Below, piece by piece: positions 8,300 through 17,925 of a stretch of 64,000 nucleotides of DNA (position 1 is its first letter; each line of letters opens with the position of its first letter). Made by a program: the position numbers and the translations under genes. The DNA is from Agrobacterium sp. AGB01 (GTDB lineage Bacteria; Pseudomonadota; Alphaproteobacteria; Rhizobiales; Rhizobiaceae). The notes beneath the pieces were generated by a model. It was given only the letters and a program-made list of their open reading frames with translations, made no database searches and was not told the DNA's origin. The DNA is taken from NCBI RefSeq assembly GCF_014851585.1, contig NZ_JACVAB010000002.1:1033551-1097550 (forward strand), given 5' to 3'.

Positions 8300-8392
8300 C
8301 GTTCAATGGTCCTGTATGCCGTTGATGAACCGACAGTTTTGTTGCCGACGTACCGGTTTTTGACTGGGCGGTTCGGGTAAAAGGGTGAAGTG

Positions 8393-9142
8393 ATGACAGA
8401 TAATCGCGACGATGTTCCTTCTGCAGACCAAGCGCCCGCTGAAAGACCGTCAGAACCTGTCTTCAATCTGCCGGGCTTGCTGGTCATCACCCTTGCGCTT
8501 CTGGCCGTTGTTTATCTGGTTGGTGAGTACCTGCTGTCGGACGATGGTTATGCCTGGTACCTGTTCACCTTCGGTTTCATTCCCATGCGCTACGTCGTTC
8601 CATTTTCGCAGCAAGGCATGGAGTGGCTTTGGACACCGATCACCTATTCGCTGATGCATGGCAGCACCATGCATATCGTGTTCAACGGTCTGTGGTTGGC
8701 CGCCTTCGGCACCCCGGTCATGCGCCGCATCGGTGCTGTTCGCTTCATTCTTTTGTGGTGCCTCAGTGCTGCGGCGTCGGCTTTCGGCCACGCGGCGCTG
8801 AACTGGCATGACATGACTGTACTGATTGGTGCGTCGGGTGTGGTTTCTGCGCTGATGGGCGCTGCCTGCCGGTTTGCATTTCCACCGCATGGTGGCGGTT
8901 TTAATCCGTCGCTTGGCCATCTCTATCCACGCCAGAGCATTATCGCAGCCTTCAAAAACCGCACGGTGGTGATCTTTACGGTCATGTGGTTGCTGGGTAA
9001 CGTGCTGGTGGCGGTTGGCGTGCCGATTTTCGGCGATGCTGCAGGCGCTATTGCGTGGGACGCGCATATTTTCGGTTTCGCGTTCGGCTTCCTGCTGTTT
9101 GACCTTTTCGATCCGCTGCCACGGCAAAAACACCGCCTCTGA
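8393..9142 (+). CDS. Rhomboid-family intramembrane serine protease
   Basis: This 249-residue membrane protein has about six hydrophobic helices after a polar 25-residue N-terminus. The catalytic serine sits in GASGVVSAL (near 148) and the histidine in WDAHIFGFAFG (near 224). MHGSTMHIVFNGLWLAAFG is the conserved helix-2 region. Rhomboids cleave membrane proteins within the bilayer; the substrate is unknown. The ATG at 8393 follows AAGGGTGAAG; a GTG lies directly before it. The CBS gene follows in the same direction after 133 bp. Confidence 0.9.
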   Translation: MTDNRDDVPSADQAPAERPSEPVFNLPGLLVITLALLAVVYLVGEYLLSDDGYAWYLFTFGFIPMRYVVPFSQQGMEWLWTPITYSLMHGSTMHIVFNGLWLAAFGTPVMRRIGAVRFILLWCLSAAASAFGHAALNWHDMTVLIGASGVVSALMGAACRFAFPPHGGGFNPSLGHLYPRQSIIAAFKNRTVVIFTVMWLLGNVLVAVGVPIFGDAAGAIAWDAHIFGFAFGFLLFDLFDPLPRQKHRL

Positions 9143-9275
9143 GATCACAGACTGCATACGCATTGTTGGAAGTTGTGTCTTGCATTCCACCGCATGCAAG
9201 CGCAGCATTGCTGTGCCGTGGGTATGGAATAGGGGAGCTTCCATATCGGAACCGGTGGATTTTGAGGAGGAATAT

Positions 9276-9710
9276 ATGCCGATATTCGTGAAGGATTTGC
9301 TGGATGCGAAAGGTCGCGACGTTGTAACCGTATCGCCTGATGTGACGATTGCTGAAGCAGCCAAAACATTGAATCATCACAAGATCGGTGCTGTCGTGGT
9401 TGTGGATGCCAAAGGTGGCATCAAAGGCATTTTCACCGAGCGCGATATGGTGCGCGCCATTGCCGGCAAAGGTGCTGCGTCACTGGAAGAAAAGGTTTCC
9501 GGCGCGATGACCAAAAACGTGATTCGCTGTCAGAAGACATCGACCACCGACCAGCTGATGGAAATCATGACCGGTGGCCGCTTCCGCCATCTGCCGGTGG
9601 AAGACAATGGCAAGATTGCCGGAATTATCTCGATTGGTGACGTGGTCAAGGCGCGCATTGGCGAAGTCGAGGCTGAAGCTGAACAGATCAAGGCTTATAT
9701 AGCCGGGTAA
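9276..9710 (+). CDS. CBS-pair protein
   Basis: This 144-residue protein consists of little more than two CBS motifs: TVSPDVTIAEAAKTLNHHKIG then GIFTERDMVRAI, and QKTSTTDQLMEIMTGGRFRHLP then GIISIGDVVKARI. CBS pairs (Bateman modules) bind adenosine nucleotides and regulate enzymes or channels. With no partner domain it probably acts by binding another protein. GAGGAGG at 9264-9270 fixes the start. A palindromic R1 element separates its stop from the convergent patatin gene. Confidence 0.9.
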   Translation: MPIFVKDLLDAKGRDVVTVSPDVTIAEAAKTLNHHKIGAVVVVDAKGGIKGIFTERDMVRAIAGKGAASLEEKVSGAMTKNVIRCQKTSTTDQLMEIMTGGRFRHLPVEDNGKIAGIISIGDVVKARIGEVEAEAEQIKAYIAG

Positions 9711-9737
9711 GTAGTGGGCCGAAACATGCTCTCGTGG

Positions 9738-9833
9738 TCATCCTCGGGCTTGTCCCGAGGATCTAGTCACACCTGCGCAAGTGTAAGGTTTGTGGCGGAT
9801 TGGGTTAGGTCCTCGGGACAAGCCCGAGGATAA
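9738..9833. repeat. Dispersed palindromic repeat R1, copy 1
   Basis: Two 21-bp arms (9741-9761 and 9810-9830) are exact reverse complements of each other. Each is itself a hairpin (TCCTCGG-GCTTGTC-CCGAGGA). The element fills the gap between two convergent genes and could stop transcription from both sides. Confidence 0.85.
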
Positions 9834-9852
9834 CGGCTGACGCTGAACCCAA

Positions 9853-10803
9853 TCAACGCATCAAAACCTGCTGCATGCGTTGCAGTTCTGGAATTCGGGC
9901 TCGTGTTTCCTCGTAACCACGGGTGATGGCTTCGCCGGCCCGGTGGAATTCCGACAGGCCAATATCATTGATACGTGGATGCAGTGTCAGGTCTGGCGGA
10001 TCGCCTGCCAGACGAGAGCGGGAAATACGGTCCTGAATGATGTTGAAGGCCTGCACCATTACGCCAGGCAGGCCGGGGCGCTGCGCGGAGGCCGGCACCG
10101 GCAGTGGCGTCGCACCGGGTGCGCCCGCACCATGTTTGACCACGGCGGAACGCCCGAAAATGTCGTAGTTGAGGTTGACGGCGATGACCAGCGGTTGCTC
10201 ATGGGCGCGGCAGACTGACACTGGCACCGGGTTGACCAACGCGCCATCAATCAATGTGCGACCATTACAATAGACCGGTTCGAAAATGCCGGGCAGTGCG
10301 TAGGATGAGCGCAATGCGGTGATCAGGTCGCCCTGATGGATCCACACCTCGTGGCCTGTCGTCAATTCGGTGGCGACCGCCACGAAGGGACGGTCGAGGC
10401 CTTCAATCGTCAGTCCCTCAAGATGTTCCTGCATACGTTTGGTCAGGCGCATGCCGCCAAACAGGCCGCCGCCGCCAATCGTCAGGTCCAGCAGGCCGGC
10501 AATGCGGCGCATGGTCAGGGAGCGGGCAAAACTTTCCAGTTCATCCAGTTTGCCTGCCAGATAACAGCCGCCGACCAGAGCGCCGATCGACGTGCCGGCA
10601 ATCATGCCAATCTTGATGCCTGCCTCATCAAGCGCACGCAGAACGCCAATATGCGCCCAGCCGCGGGCAGCGCCGCCGCCCAGCGCCAGTGCAATACGTA
10701 TATCGCCCCGCAGTTTGGCTTCGTTTTCGGGAAATGTCGGCTCATTACCATCAATTGTGGATAATGTGCCGGTGTTGCCGCGATTGATACCCCACCCCAA
10801 CAT
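9853..10803 (-). CDS. Patatin-like phospholipase family protein
   Basis: A 316-residue protein with the patatin serine/aspartate dyad: oxyanion loop GGGAARG (42-48), nucleophile elbow GTSIG (serine near 72) and DGALVNP (aspartate near 196). These proteins hydrolyse acyl ester bonds, usually of phospholipids. It resembles the bacterial RssA/NTE group. The ATG at 10803 is chosen because GGAGGAG precedes it at good spacing; longer starts add an unlikely N-terminus. It lies downstream of hisI on the same strand with a 113-bp gap. No signal peptide is seen. Confidence 0.85.
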   Translation of the reverse strand: MLGWGINRGNTGTLSTIDGNEPTFPENEAKLRGDIRIALALGGGAARGWAHIGVLRALDEAGIKIGMIAGTSIGALVGGCYLAGKLDELESFARSLTMRRIAGLLDLTIGGGGLFGGMRLTKRMQEHLEGLTIEGLDRPFVAVATELTTGHEVWIHQGDLITALRSSYALPGIFEPVYCNGRTLIDGALVNPVPVSVCRAHEQPLVIAVNLNYDIFGRSAVVKHGAGAPGATPLPVPASAQRPGLPGVMVQAFNIIQDRISRSRLAGDPPDLTLHPRINDIGLSEFHRAGEAITRGYEETRARIPELQRMQQVLMR

Positions 10804-10916
10804 CGCTACGACACTCCTCCTGCACATTGCGAACAAGCGTCATTAAACGCTTCTGCGGTTTCAAAACGGTTATCGCATCGAAACCGGGCAGCAGAATGGA
10901 GAAATAACGTAAGGTG

Positions 10917-11372
10917 TTATTTGTCGCTGTAAACGGTTGCCGGATCGAAATGCCGTTCATTATCGGTAATTTTTGTAACAGCCTCGCCATTTTCAAGGGA
11001 GACAGTACGATAAAAACACGACCGGCGGCCTGTATGGCAGGTTGCGTCATGACCAGCCACGGAAACCTTGAGCCAGATGGCGTCCTGATCGCAATCGGTG
11101 CGGATTTCGCGCACGGTCTGCAGGTTGCCGGAGGTTTCACCCTTTTTCCAGATATTGCCACGTGAGCGGCTGAAATAGTGGGCGACACCGGTTTCCAGTG
11201 TCAGGGCAACGGCTTGCGCATTCATGTGGGCAACCATCAGCAATTCGCCATCGGTCGCGTCGGTGACAACGGCGGTCACCAGACCATGGGCATCAAACTT
11301 CGGGGTGAAGCTGCCTGCGCCTTCAAGAATGGTTTTGTCGCTTGCGGGCAGGGGAAATTGTGTGCCGGTCAT
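10917..11372 (-). CDS. hisI: Phosphoribosyl-AMP cyclohydrolase
   Basis: This 151-residue enzyme opens the purine ring of phosphoribosyl-AMP, the third step of histidine synthesis. The metal cysteines are C94 ([11 protein letters not shown]), C112 and C119 ([12 protein letters not shown]). [16 protein letters not shown] is the family signature. There is no fused HisE domain, as usual in alphaproteobacteria. It lies 39 bp downstream of folE and is probably cotranscribed with it. Confidence 0.95.
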   Translation of the reverse strand: MTGTQFPLPASDKTILEGAGSFTPKFDAHGLVTAVVTDATDGELLMVAHMNAQAVALTLETGVAHYFSRSRGNIWKKGETSGNLQTVREIRTDCDQDAIWLKVSVAGHDATCHTGRRSCFYRTVSLENGEAVTKITDNERHFDPATVYSDK

Positions 11373-11411
11373 GTTTATACCACTGGTCAGGAAGGTGGCG
11401 AAAAGCCGCGT

Positions 11412-12038
11412 TTAGCGGCTGCGCACCATTGTCATGAAACGAACCTGCTCAGCAGGGTCTGTCTTGAAAGTGCCGGTGAAGCTGGTGGTCAGGGTTGAAG
11501 AACCCTGCTTCTGCACACCGCGCATGGACATGCACATATGCTCTGCATCAATCATCACGGCCACGCCGCGGGGTTTCAGAATGCCATCAATCGCGCTGGT
11601 GATCTGTGCCGTCATGTTTTCCTGCGTCTGCAGGCGACGACCAAAAATCTCGACCACGCGGGCAATCTTCGACAGGCCAAGAACACGGCCGTGGGGCAGA
11701 TAGGCAATATGGGCCTTGCCGACGATTGGCACCATGTGATGCTCACAGTGGGAGAAGAATGGAATGTCGCGCACCAGCACGATGTCGTCATAACCGCCGA
11801 CTTCTTCGAAAGTCGTACCAAGAACCTCTTCCGGTTCCTGTGCGTAGCCGGAAAAAAGCTCGCCATAGGCTTTGGCGACACGGCGTGGGGTGTCCAGCAG
11901 GCCTTCGCGGTCCGGGTTGTCACCGGCCCAGCGCAGGAGAACCTTCACTGCTTCTTCGGCTTCTGCCTGTGTCGGACGCATGATTTCAACGTCAGACGTT
12001 GCGCCGGCAGCAGGAAAATTCTTCACAATGGCATCCAT
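11412..12038 (-). CDS. folE: GTP cyclohydrolase I
   Basis: This 208-residue enzyme converts GTP to dihydroneopterin triphosphate, the first step of folate synthesis. The zinc/active-site motif SHCEHHMVP (C98, H100, H101) and the later [13 protein letters not shown] with the third zinc ligand are intact. The roughly 20-residue N-terminal lead is variable. It is divergent from the NifU-like gene, with 277 bp between starts. The folE-hisI order followed by divergent scaffold-yidD-thrS is a recognisable Hyphomicrobiales arrangement. Confidence 0.95.
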   Translation of the reverse strand: MDAIVKNFPAAGATSDVEIMRPTQAEAEEAVKVLLRWAGDNPDREGLLDTPRRVAKAYGELFSGYAQEPEEVLGTTFEEVGGYDDIVLVRDIPFFSHCEHHMVPIVGKAHIAYLPHGRVLGLSKIARVVEIFGRRLQTQENMTAQITSAIDGILKPRGVAVMIDAEHMCMSMRGVQKQGSSTLTTSFTGTFKTDPAEQVRFMTMVRSR

Positions 12039-12315
12039 CTTCTATCTCCCGATGCGGTTAAAGGCCGCACCTGAACTATGCAACGTGCGTGGCCATTTCC
12101 CACGCACTGTCTGCTATCTGGTTGTTTTGCACCGTTTTGGCAAGCGCTAACCCTGTTTTTCGATCAATTCAGCGGAATTTCACGACGGCTTGATGATGAC
12201 GGGGCAAAATAACATATAATGTATTGGGTTGGGCAGAAAAGCCGTGCCAAGGGTGACGCTGTGTTTGAAAAAGATAACCGGTTTGACCTTGGGGCGCGCT
12301 GATACAGGTTGGTTG

Positions 12316-12777
12316 ATGGACGATATTTACAACAACAAGATACTGGCTTTTGCCGGAAACATTCCGCTGACCGGCCCGATGGCCGATGCGGATGCCAGTG
12401 CGCAGAAACATTCGAAACTGTGTGGCTCCCGGGTAAAAGTGTATCTGAAAGTGGAAGATGGTGCCGTCAGTGCCTTTTCGCACGAAGTGAAAGCCTGTGC
12501 GTTGGGGCAGGCATCTTCCTCCATCATGGCGCATCATGTGGTGGGTGCCAGCGTTGATGAACTGCGTCAGGCGCGGCTGGATATGCTGGCCATGCTGACC
12601 AATGGCGGTGACGGCCCGACCGGCCGATTTGAGGACATGCGGGTGCTAAAGCCAGTCAAGGATTACAAGGCCCGCCACGCATCCACCATGCTGACTTTTG
12701 ATGCGGTGGTGGATTGCCTCGACCAGATCGCGGCTCATCAGCCCGAGGCTGTTTCAGCCGCCACTGTTGCGGGCTAA
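12316..12777 (+). CDS. NifU/IscU-N-like Fe-S cluster scaffold protein
   Basis: A 153-residue protein of the IscU/NifU N-terminal fold. Three cysteines are placed as in scaffolds: KLCGSR (C36), VKACALGQASSSIMAHH (C61) and VVDCLDQI (C134). It probably holds transient Fe-S clusters for delivery. It lacks the C-terminal Nfu domain. No isc genes adjoin it, so its donor is probably the Suf system. The ATG at 12316 is preferred because upstream starts add a poorly conserved stretch. yidD begins 3 bp after its stop, implying translational coupling. Confidence 0.8.
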   Translation: MDDIYNNKILAFAGNIPLTGPMADADASAQKHSKLCGSRVKVYLKVEDGAVSAFSHEVKACALGQASSSIMAHHVVGASVDELRQARLDMLAMLTNGGDGPTGRFEDMRVLKPVKDYKARHASTMLTFDAVVDCLDQIAAHQPEAVSAATVAG

Positions 12778-12780
12778 GCC

Positions 12781-13143
12781 ATGTGTGGCGCGCCCGGCTG
12801 CAACCACGAACCGCAGCCAACTCCACGCAAGACCGCCTCGCGCAACTGGCAGGGACCGTTTCGCAAGACGCCTGGACGCCTGCTCGGCATGGCGTTCATC
12901 CGCTTTTACCAACTGACCTTTTCCGGTTTCATCGGCAATTCCTGCCGCCATATCCCCACCTGTTCGGAATATGGTTATGAGGCGATTGCCCGCCACGGCT
13001 TTTGGGCCGGGGGATGGCTGACGCTGTTTCGTGTGGCGCGCTGCGGGCCGGGTGGCACCAGCGGTCTTGATCCGGTGCGCGAAACGCTTGGGGCAAACCA
13101 GCACTGGTGGGCACCCTGGCGATATTGGTCGCGTCACCACTGA
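12781..13143 (+). CDS. yidD: Membrane protein insertion efficiency factor
   Basis: A 120-residue YidD protein: RFYQLTFSGFIGNSCRHIPTC at the core, then SEYGYEAIARHGFWAGGWLTLFRVARCGPGG. An amphipathic helix near the N-terminus attaches it to the inner membrane, where it assists YidC-dependent insertion. The cysteine-rich start (MCGAPGC) and the CRHxPTCSEY motif are intact. It is coupled to the scaffold gene before it. The usual yidC/rnpA/rpmH neighbours are absent, as is typical of this lineage. Confidence 0.9.
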   Translation: MCGAPGCNHEPQPTPRKTASRNWQGPFRKTPGRLLGMAFIRFYQLTFSGFIGNSCRHIPTCSEYGYEAIARHGFWAGGWLTLFRVARCGPGGTSGLDPVRETLGANQHWWAPWRYWSRHH

Positions 13144-13187
13144 TCGCATCTTTACCCTTTGGATGAACGGCGCTAAAAGGCCTGCCA

Positions 13188-13209
13188 GATAAGTAAGGAC
13201 TTACTTATC
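13188..13209. promoter_or_regulatory. 22-bp perfect palindrome upstream of thrS
   Basis: GATAAGTAAG (13188-13197) and CTTACTTATC (13200-13209) are exact inverted repeats with a 2-bp centre. They lie 55 bp before the thrS start. The tight spacing looks like a dimeric regulator operator more than an RNA hairpin. A second small stem (CCCGC/GCGGG) follows before the ribosome site. Confidence 0.6.
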
Positions 13210-13264
13210 ACACGTAAAACCACCCGCATTGGTTGGCGGGACTGGATCAAGGAGCATTGATATT

Positions 13265-15280
13265 ATGTCAGCAGCTATTTCCCTTACATTTCCCGATGGA
13301 TCGGCTCGCGAGTTTGCGCCTGGCACCACAGGCCGTGACGTCGCAGAATCCATCTCCAAATCCCTGGTCAAGAAAGCGGTTGCCATCACCATCGACGGTG
13401 AGTTGCGCGACCTGTCTGACGTTGTGACTGCTGGCAAAATCGAGATTGTGACCCGCACCGATCCGCGTGCGCTGGAGCTTATCCGGCACGACGCAGCCCA
13501 TGTGATGGCTGAAGCTGTGCAGCAGCTGTGGCCCGGCACGCAGGTGACGATTGGCCCGGTTATTGAAAACGGCTTCTATTACGACTTTGCCAAGAACGAA
13601 CCTTTTACGCCTGAAGATCTGCCGAAGATCGAAGCGAAGATGAAGGAAATCATTGCGCGCAATGCTGCCTTCACCAAGCAGGTCTGGTCGCGCGACAAGG
13701 CCAAGGACGTGTTTGCTGCCAAGGGCGAAAGCTACAAGGTCGAGCTGATCGACGCGATCCCGGAAGATCAGGATCTCAAGATCTATTACCAGGGCGACTG
13801 GTTTGACCTTTGCCGCGGCCCGCACATGGCCTCCACTGGCCAGATCGGCACGGCTTTCAAGCTGATGAAGGTTGCCGGTGCTTACTGGCGTGGTGACAGC
13901 AACAATCCGATGCTGACACGTATCTACGGCACAGCCTGGGCAACACAGGAAGAGCTCGACCGTTACATGCATATTCTGGCCGAGGCTGAAAAGCGCGACC
14001 ACCGTCGTCTTGGCCGCGAGATGGATCTGTTCCATTTCCAGGAAGAAGGTCCGGGCGTGGTGTTCTGGCATGGCAAGGGCTGGCGCATGTTCCAGGCTCT
14101 GACAAGCTATATGCGCCGTAACCTTGAAGGCACCTATCAGGAAGTCAACGCACCGCAGGTGCTGGATGCGTCGCTGTGGGAAACCTCCGGTCACTGGGGC
14201 TGGTACCAGGAAAACATGTTTGCGGTGAAGTCGGCCTATGCCTTCACACACCCGGACGACAAGGAAGCGGACAACCGCGTTTTTGCGCTGAAGCCAATGA
14301 ACTGCCCGGGTCACGTGCAGATCTTCAAACATGGCCTGAAGTCCTACCGCGAACTGCCGGTACGTCTGGCGGAGTTTGGTACCGTTCACCGTTACGAGGC
14401 TTCTGGCGCTCTGCACGGCCTGATGCGCGTACGCGGCTTTACGCAGGACGACGCACACGTGTTCTGCACGGAAGAGCAGATGGCAGCGGAATGCCTGCGC
14501 ATCAACGAACTCATCCTGTCGGTCTACAAGGACTTCGGATTTGATGAAGTGGTGGTGAAGCTGTCGACACGCCCTGAAAAGCGCGTTGGTAACGATGCCC
14601 TGTGGGATCGTGCTGAAAGCGTGATGACGGATGTATTGAAGACCATCGAGGAACAGTCGGAAGGCCGCATCAAGACTGGCATTCTGCCAGGCGAGGGCGC
14701 GTTCTACGGTCCGAAGTTCGAATATACCCTTCGCGATGCGATCGGCCGTGAATGGCAGTGCGGCACGACACAGGTGGACTTCAACCTGCCGGAACGTTTT
14801 GGCGCTTTCTACATCGACCAGAACTCGGAAAAGACCCAGCCTGTGATGATCCACCGCGCGATCTGCGGTTCGATGGAACGCTTCCTTGGCATTCTGATCG
14901 AAAACTTCGCCGGTCACATGCCGCTGTGGTTTGCACCTTTGCAGGTTGTTGTTGCGACGATTACCTCCGAGGCTGACGATTACGGCCGCGAAGTTGCCGA
15001 AGCGCTGCGCGATGCGGGCATGACGGTTGAAACCGACTTCCGCAACGAGAAGATCAATTACAAGGTGCGCGAACATTCGGTCACGAAAGTTCCCGTGATC
15101 ATCGTTTGTGGTCGAAAGGAAGCCGAGGAACGCTCGGTCAACATTCGCCGTCTTGGCAGCCAGGCGCAGACATCCATGTCGCTGGAAGAGGCAATCACCA
15201 GCCTCGTTGATGAGGCAACACCGCCAGACGTCAAGCGCAAGCGCGCAGCCAAGGCTGCCCGCGTAACCAAAGTAGCATAA
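13265..15280 (+). CDS. thrS: Threonyl-tRNA synthetase
   Basis: This 671-residue class II synthetase charges tRNA-Thr. Domains in order: TGS (about 1-65), the editing domain, the catalytic core and the C-terminal anticodon-binding domain. MNCPGH near 345 supplies a zinc ligand, and [20 protein letters not shown] is motif 2. AAGGAG about 12 nt upstream supports the ATG at 13265. The C-terminal tail is lysine/alanine rich. A perfect palindrome lies in the leader and a strong terminator follows directly. Confidence 0.97.
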   Translation: MSAAISLTFPDGSAREFAPGTTGRDVAESISKSLVKKAVAITIDGELRDLSDVVTAGKIEIVTRTDPRALELIRHDAAHVMAEAVQQLWPGTQVTIGPVIENGFYYDFAKNEPFTPEDLPKIEAKMKEIIARNAAFTKQVWSRDKAKDVFAAKGESYKVELIDAIPEDQDLKIYYQGDWFDLCRGPHMASTGQIGTAFKLMKVAGAYWRGDSNNPMLTRIYGTAWATQEELDRYMHILAEAEKRDHRRLGREMDLFHFQEEGPGVVFWHGKGWRMFQALTSYMRRNLEGTYQEVNAPQVLDASLWETSGHWGWYQENMFAVKSAYAFTHPDDKEADNRVFALKPMNCPGHVQIFKHGLKSYRELPVRLAEFGTVHRYEASGALHGLMRVRGFTQDDAHVFCTEEQMAAECLRINELILSVYKDFGFDEVVVKLSTRPEKRVGNDALWDRAESVMTDVLKTIEEQSEGRIKTGILPGEGAFYGPKFEYTLRDAIGREWQCGTTQVDFNLPERFGAFYIDQNSEKTQPVMIHRAICGSMERFLGILIENFAGHMPLWFAPLQVVVATITSEADDYGREVAEALRDAGMTVETDFRNEKINYKVREHSVTKVPVIIVCGRKEAEERSVNIRRLGSQAQTSMSLEEAITSLVDEATPPDVKRKRAAKAARVTKVA

Positions 15281-15285
15281 AACAG

Positions 15286-15311
15286 AAACGGCGCCGAAAG
15301 GCGCCGTTTTT
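15286..15311 (+). terminator. Terminator of thrS
   Basis: AAACGGCGCC, a GAAA tetraloop and GGCGCCGTTT form a 10-bp perfect stem followed by T residues, starting 6 bp after the stop. Confidence 0.9.
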
Positions 15312-15387
15312 ATATCTGCCGTTAGTGTCTGATTTTGATGATGTCTCTGGGCGGTGATGCCACGGGAGACTTGACGTGACGTCAGGA

Positions 15388-16365
15388 TCAGAAGTCGCCG
15401 CTGCCGTCGTCAGTGTTTTCAGGCTCCTTCATCAGCACTTCCACGTCGGTATCGTGGCTTGCCTCAACGGTGAAGTTGCTCTGGTAGACCTTGTCCTTGT
15501 TACGGGCGATGGCGGTATATTCGCCTTCAGCCAGCACCATTGTGGAAAAGGCGCTAACGCTTTCGCTGACGATATCACCGCCGCTGGTCAGAACCGACCA
15601 TGCGGTATCGGCAATGGCTTCTCCGCCTTTTTCAGACACCAGTTTCAGCGTTGCCTGTGCTGCGTGGTGCTGCAAGGTGGCTTCGGTCAATTTGCCCGCT
15701 TCAACCTGAATATCGGCACGGACAACGGCGTTGATGCCGCCATATTCCGACACGACATGATAGGTGCCGGCATTCAGGCGGATGATGGTGTTTGGCTTGA
15801 CGTCGTTCATGACCAGCTTGCGCTCGCCATCGTCACTGACATCGGATGAGTAGACCGAAAATTTCAGCAGGTTGCCGGGGATCTTGCGGTCTGTTCCAGC
15901 CGTTGCATTCAGCACGAAGCCGCCGGCATCCAGAATGAGAACCTGCTTGTCGACCTTGCCGGACATTGGGACAACCAGCTTCTTGGTGACGCCAGCGCGG
16001 CCGAAGGTAACATTAATGAAATAGTCGCCGGGCAACAGGTGGAAGGTGGCAGTGCCGCCTTCGGAACTGGCCAGCATCGGCAGCTTGCCATCTTCACCGG
16101 GAATAGGGCTAAACACGCGCCAGGCAAGGCCTTGCTGCATGGCCTCACCATCACCGGTCAGCTTTGCCTCGAGAATGACATCAGATGCAGTTTGTGCCGG
16201 TTCGCTGGCCGAGGGCGGCGTGAAGGCATTGAGCTTTGGCATTTTGGCGGTGCCGCCAAGCTGCTTGAAACCCTGGAACGCATCATTGGCAAAAACGGCA
16301 TGAGACGGCATAACAATAGCGCCGACCGCGATTGCCAGACTTGCCGCAAATTTGATGGCTTTCAT
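15388..16365 (-). CDS. Exported beta-rich protein of unknown function
   Basis: A 325-residue protein with a clear signal peptide (MKAIKFAASLAIAVGAIVMP, then SHAVFAN). The mature part is built of repeated beta-sandwich-like units, each with a phrase such as LLPGDYFINVTFG, LNAGTYHVVSEYG or LAEGEYTAIARN, spaced roughly 80-90 residues. This suggests three or more immunoglobulin-like or carboxypeptidase-regulatory-like domains. It ends in an acidic tail (EPENTDDGSGDF). Probably periplasmic or surface; no catalytic motif is visible. The start at 16365 matches the signal peptide. Confidence 0.65.
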   Translation of the reverse strand: MKAIKFAASLAIAVGAIVMPSHAVFANDAFQGFKQLGGTAKMPKLNAFTPPSASEPAQTASDVILEAKLTGDGEAMQQGLAWRVFSPIPGEDGKLPMLASSEGGTATFHLLPGDYFINVTFGRAGVTKKLVVPMSGKVDKQVLILDAGGFVLNATAGTDRKIPGNLLKFSVYSSDVSDDGERKLVMNDVKPNTIIRLNAGTYHVVSEYGGINAVVRADIQVEAGKLTEATLQHHAAQATLKLVSEKGGEAIADTAWSVLTSGGDIVSESVSAFSTMVLAEGEYTAIARNKDKVYQSNFTVEASHDTDVEVLMKEPENTDDGSGDF

Positions 16366-16473
16366 GATTGTTACCAATTGACTTCTGTATTTCCGGGGAC
16401 CACTTGAAACCGAAGGTCATGGCTATTTCAAGACCCATACCCTTACATGCCACAGCAATGGAAGACCGTTATC

Positions 16474-17049
16474 ATGAAAAGTGACATCACGCTTCTGGAT
16501 TATCTCAATGTCCGTCGCTCAATTCCCGCTTTCCAGCTTTCAGAACCCGGCCCCGAAAAGGCCGAGATCGAAGAAATCTTACGCCTTTCGGTGCGTGTGC
16601 CTGACCATGGCAAGCTGGCCCCTTGGCGTTTTATCGTTTACCGCGGCGAGCAGCGTGAAAAACTAGGACGTGAGATGCTGGCGCTGGCGCTGGCTGACAA
16701 GCCGGACATGAGCGACGAACAGAAGCAGGTGGAACTGACACGCTTTACCCGCGCCCCGGTTGTTGTTGCTGTTATCAGCACCGCCGGTCCGCATGTCAAA
16801 ATCCCTGAATGGGAGCAGATCATGTCGGCTGGTGCGGTGTGCCTTAACCTGATCATGGCGGCCAATGCCCATGGTTATGCGGCCAACTGGTTGACCGAAT
16901 GGATGGCATTTGACGCCAAGGCATGGCCAGCACTCGGCATTGATGCCAGCGAAAAAGTCGCGGGCTTTATCCATATTGGCTCTACGACATTCCCGCCGGT
17001 CGAACGTCCGCGCCCCAACGTATCAGACGTTGTGACCTGGGTGGGCTAA
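16474..17049 (+). CDS. Nitroreductase family protein
   Basis: A 191-residue FMN-dependent oxidoreductase. RRSIPAFQ at the start, APWRF near 45-50 and the C-terminal stretch around [15 protein letters not shown] are nitroreductase landmarks. Substrates could be nitroaromatics, quinones or flavins; none can be assigned. GGAAG precedes the ATG at 16474; an ATG 27 bp earlier is possible. The next gene, a flavin-reductase-like protein, begins 4 bp after its stop, so the pair is one operon, perhaps sharing flavin chemistry. Confidence 0.85.
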   Translation: MKSDITLLDYLNVRRSIPAFQLSEPGPEKAEIEEILRLSVRVPDHGKLAPWRFIVYRGEQREKLGREMLALALADKPDMSDEQKQVELTRFTRAPVVVAVISTAGPHVKIPEWEQIMSAGAVCLNLIMAANAHGYAANWLTEWMAFDAKAWPALGIDASEKVAGFIHIGSTTFPPVERPRPNVSDVVTWVG

Positions 17050-17053
17050 GGGT

Positions 17054-17653
17054 ATGTTCTACGAGACAGCAGCGAATGCCCACGGCCTGCGACATGATCC
17101 ATTCAAGGCGATTGTCGCACCACGGCCGATTGGCTGGATTGGTACCAAGGGTAATGACGGGTCTTTCAACCTGTCTCCCTATTCCTTTTTTAACGTTGTC
17201 TCGGACAATCCCAAAATCGTGATGTTCTCGTCCAGCGGTCGCAAGCACAGCCTGCGCAATGCCGAGGAGACGGGTGTGTTTACCGCAAGCCTCGTTAGCC
17301 GTGACCTGGTGGAAAAGACCAATCTTTCCTCGCGTGCGGTCGACTACGGCGTCGATGAGTTTCAGCTTGCTGGTCTGACCTCTAAAATGGGCCATGTGGT
17401 GCAAGCGCCTTTTGTCGCTGAAGCCCATGCGGCGCTGGAGTGCCGTGTCACACAAATCCTGCAGCCGGTTGGTCTTGATGGTGAGGCGGCGGATAGCTGG
17501 ATGGTGTTTGGGCAGGTGATTGCCATTCATATTGACGATTCGATCATCCGTGATGGTCGTCTCGACATGGGCCTTGCCCGGCCGATCGGCCGCATGGGTT
17601 ACATGGATTATTGTGATGGCGGTTCGGATGTTTTCGAGCTGCAAAGACCATAG
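17054..17653 (+). CDS. Flavin reductase-like FMN-binding protein
   Basis: A 199-residue protein of the flavin reductase/DIM6-NTAB fold. The conserved start IVAPRPIGWIGTKG, then NLSPYSFFNVVSDNPKIVMF and KHSLRNAEETGVFTASLV, are typical of split-barrel FMN-binding oxidoreductases. It is translationally close to the nitroreductase gene. Whether it reduces flavin with NAD(P)H or acts on another substrate cannot be told. A terminator follows about 70 bp downstream. Confidence 0.85.
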   Translation: MFYETAANAHGLRHDPFKAIVAPRPIGWIGTKGNDGSFNLSPYSFFNVVSDNPKIVMFSSSGRKHSLRNAEETGVFTASLVSRDLVEKTNLSSRAVDYGVDEFQLAGLTSKMGHVVQAPFVAEAHAALECRVTQILQPVGLDGEAADSWMVFGQVIAIHIDDSIIRDGRLDMGLARPIGRMGYMDYCDGGSDVFELQRP

Positions 17654-17720
17654 GATGTTCGCAATGTCCTGAAACCCGTGGGGATTTAGTCTGTTGCGCT
17701 CGACGCCTTCCATGAAATCA

Positions 17721-17762
17721 AGACGCCGGAATGCTTTACCGCATTGCCGGCGTTTTTGTTTT
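17721..17762 (+). terminator. Terminator of the nitroreductase/flavin reductase operon
   Basis: A stem CGCCGG-AATGC with GCATT-GCCGGCG flanks a 6-nt loop and is followed by a T-rich run (TTTTTGTTTT). Confidence 0.8.
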
Positions 17763-17925
17763 CCTGCGCAAATTCTTATGGTTTTTCAGCCGTTAACAAG
17801 CATGGTGAACCAAACGTAAACCATTTGCTCCTAGGGTACATCAACGGGCAGAGATGAGGCGGGACCGTTTTTCGTACGCTTCTCCTGTTCGGCCTGAAAT
17901 GTGGTGATGTATTCAAGAGGCTGCT

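Noticed and set aside
13268..15076. Long open frame on the minus strand, about 600 codons
   Set aside because: It is the shadow of thrS. The forward frame has every synthetase motif; the reverse reads as arginine/histidine-rich sequence with no family.
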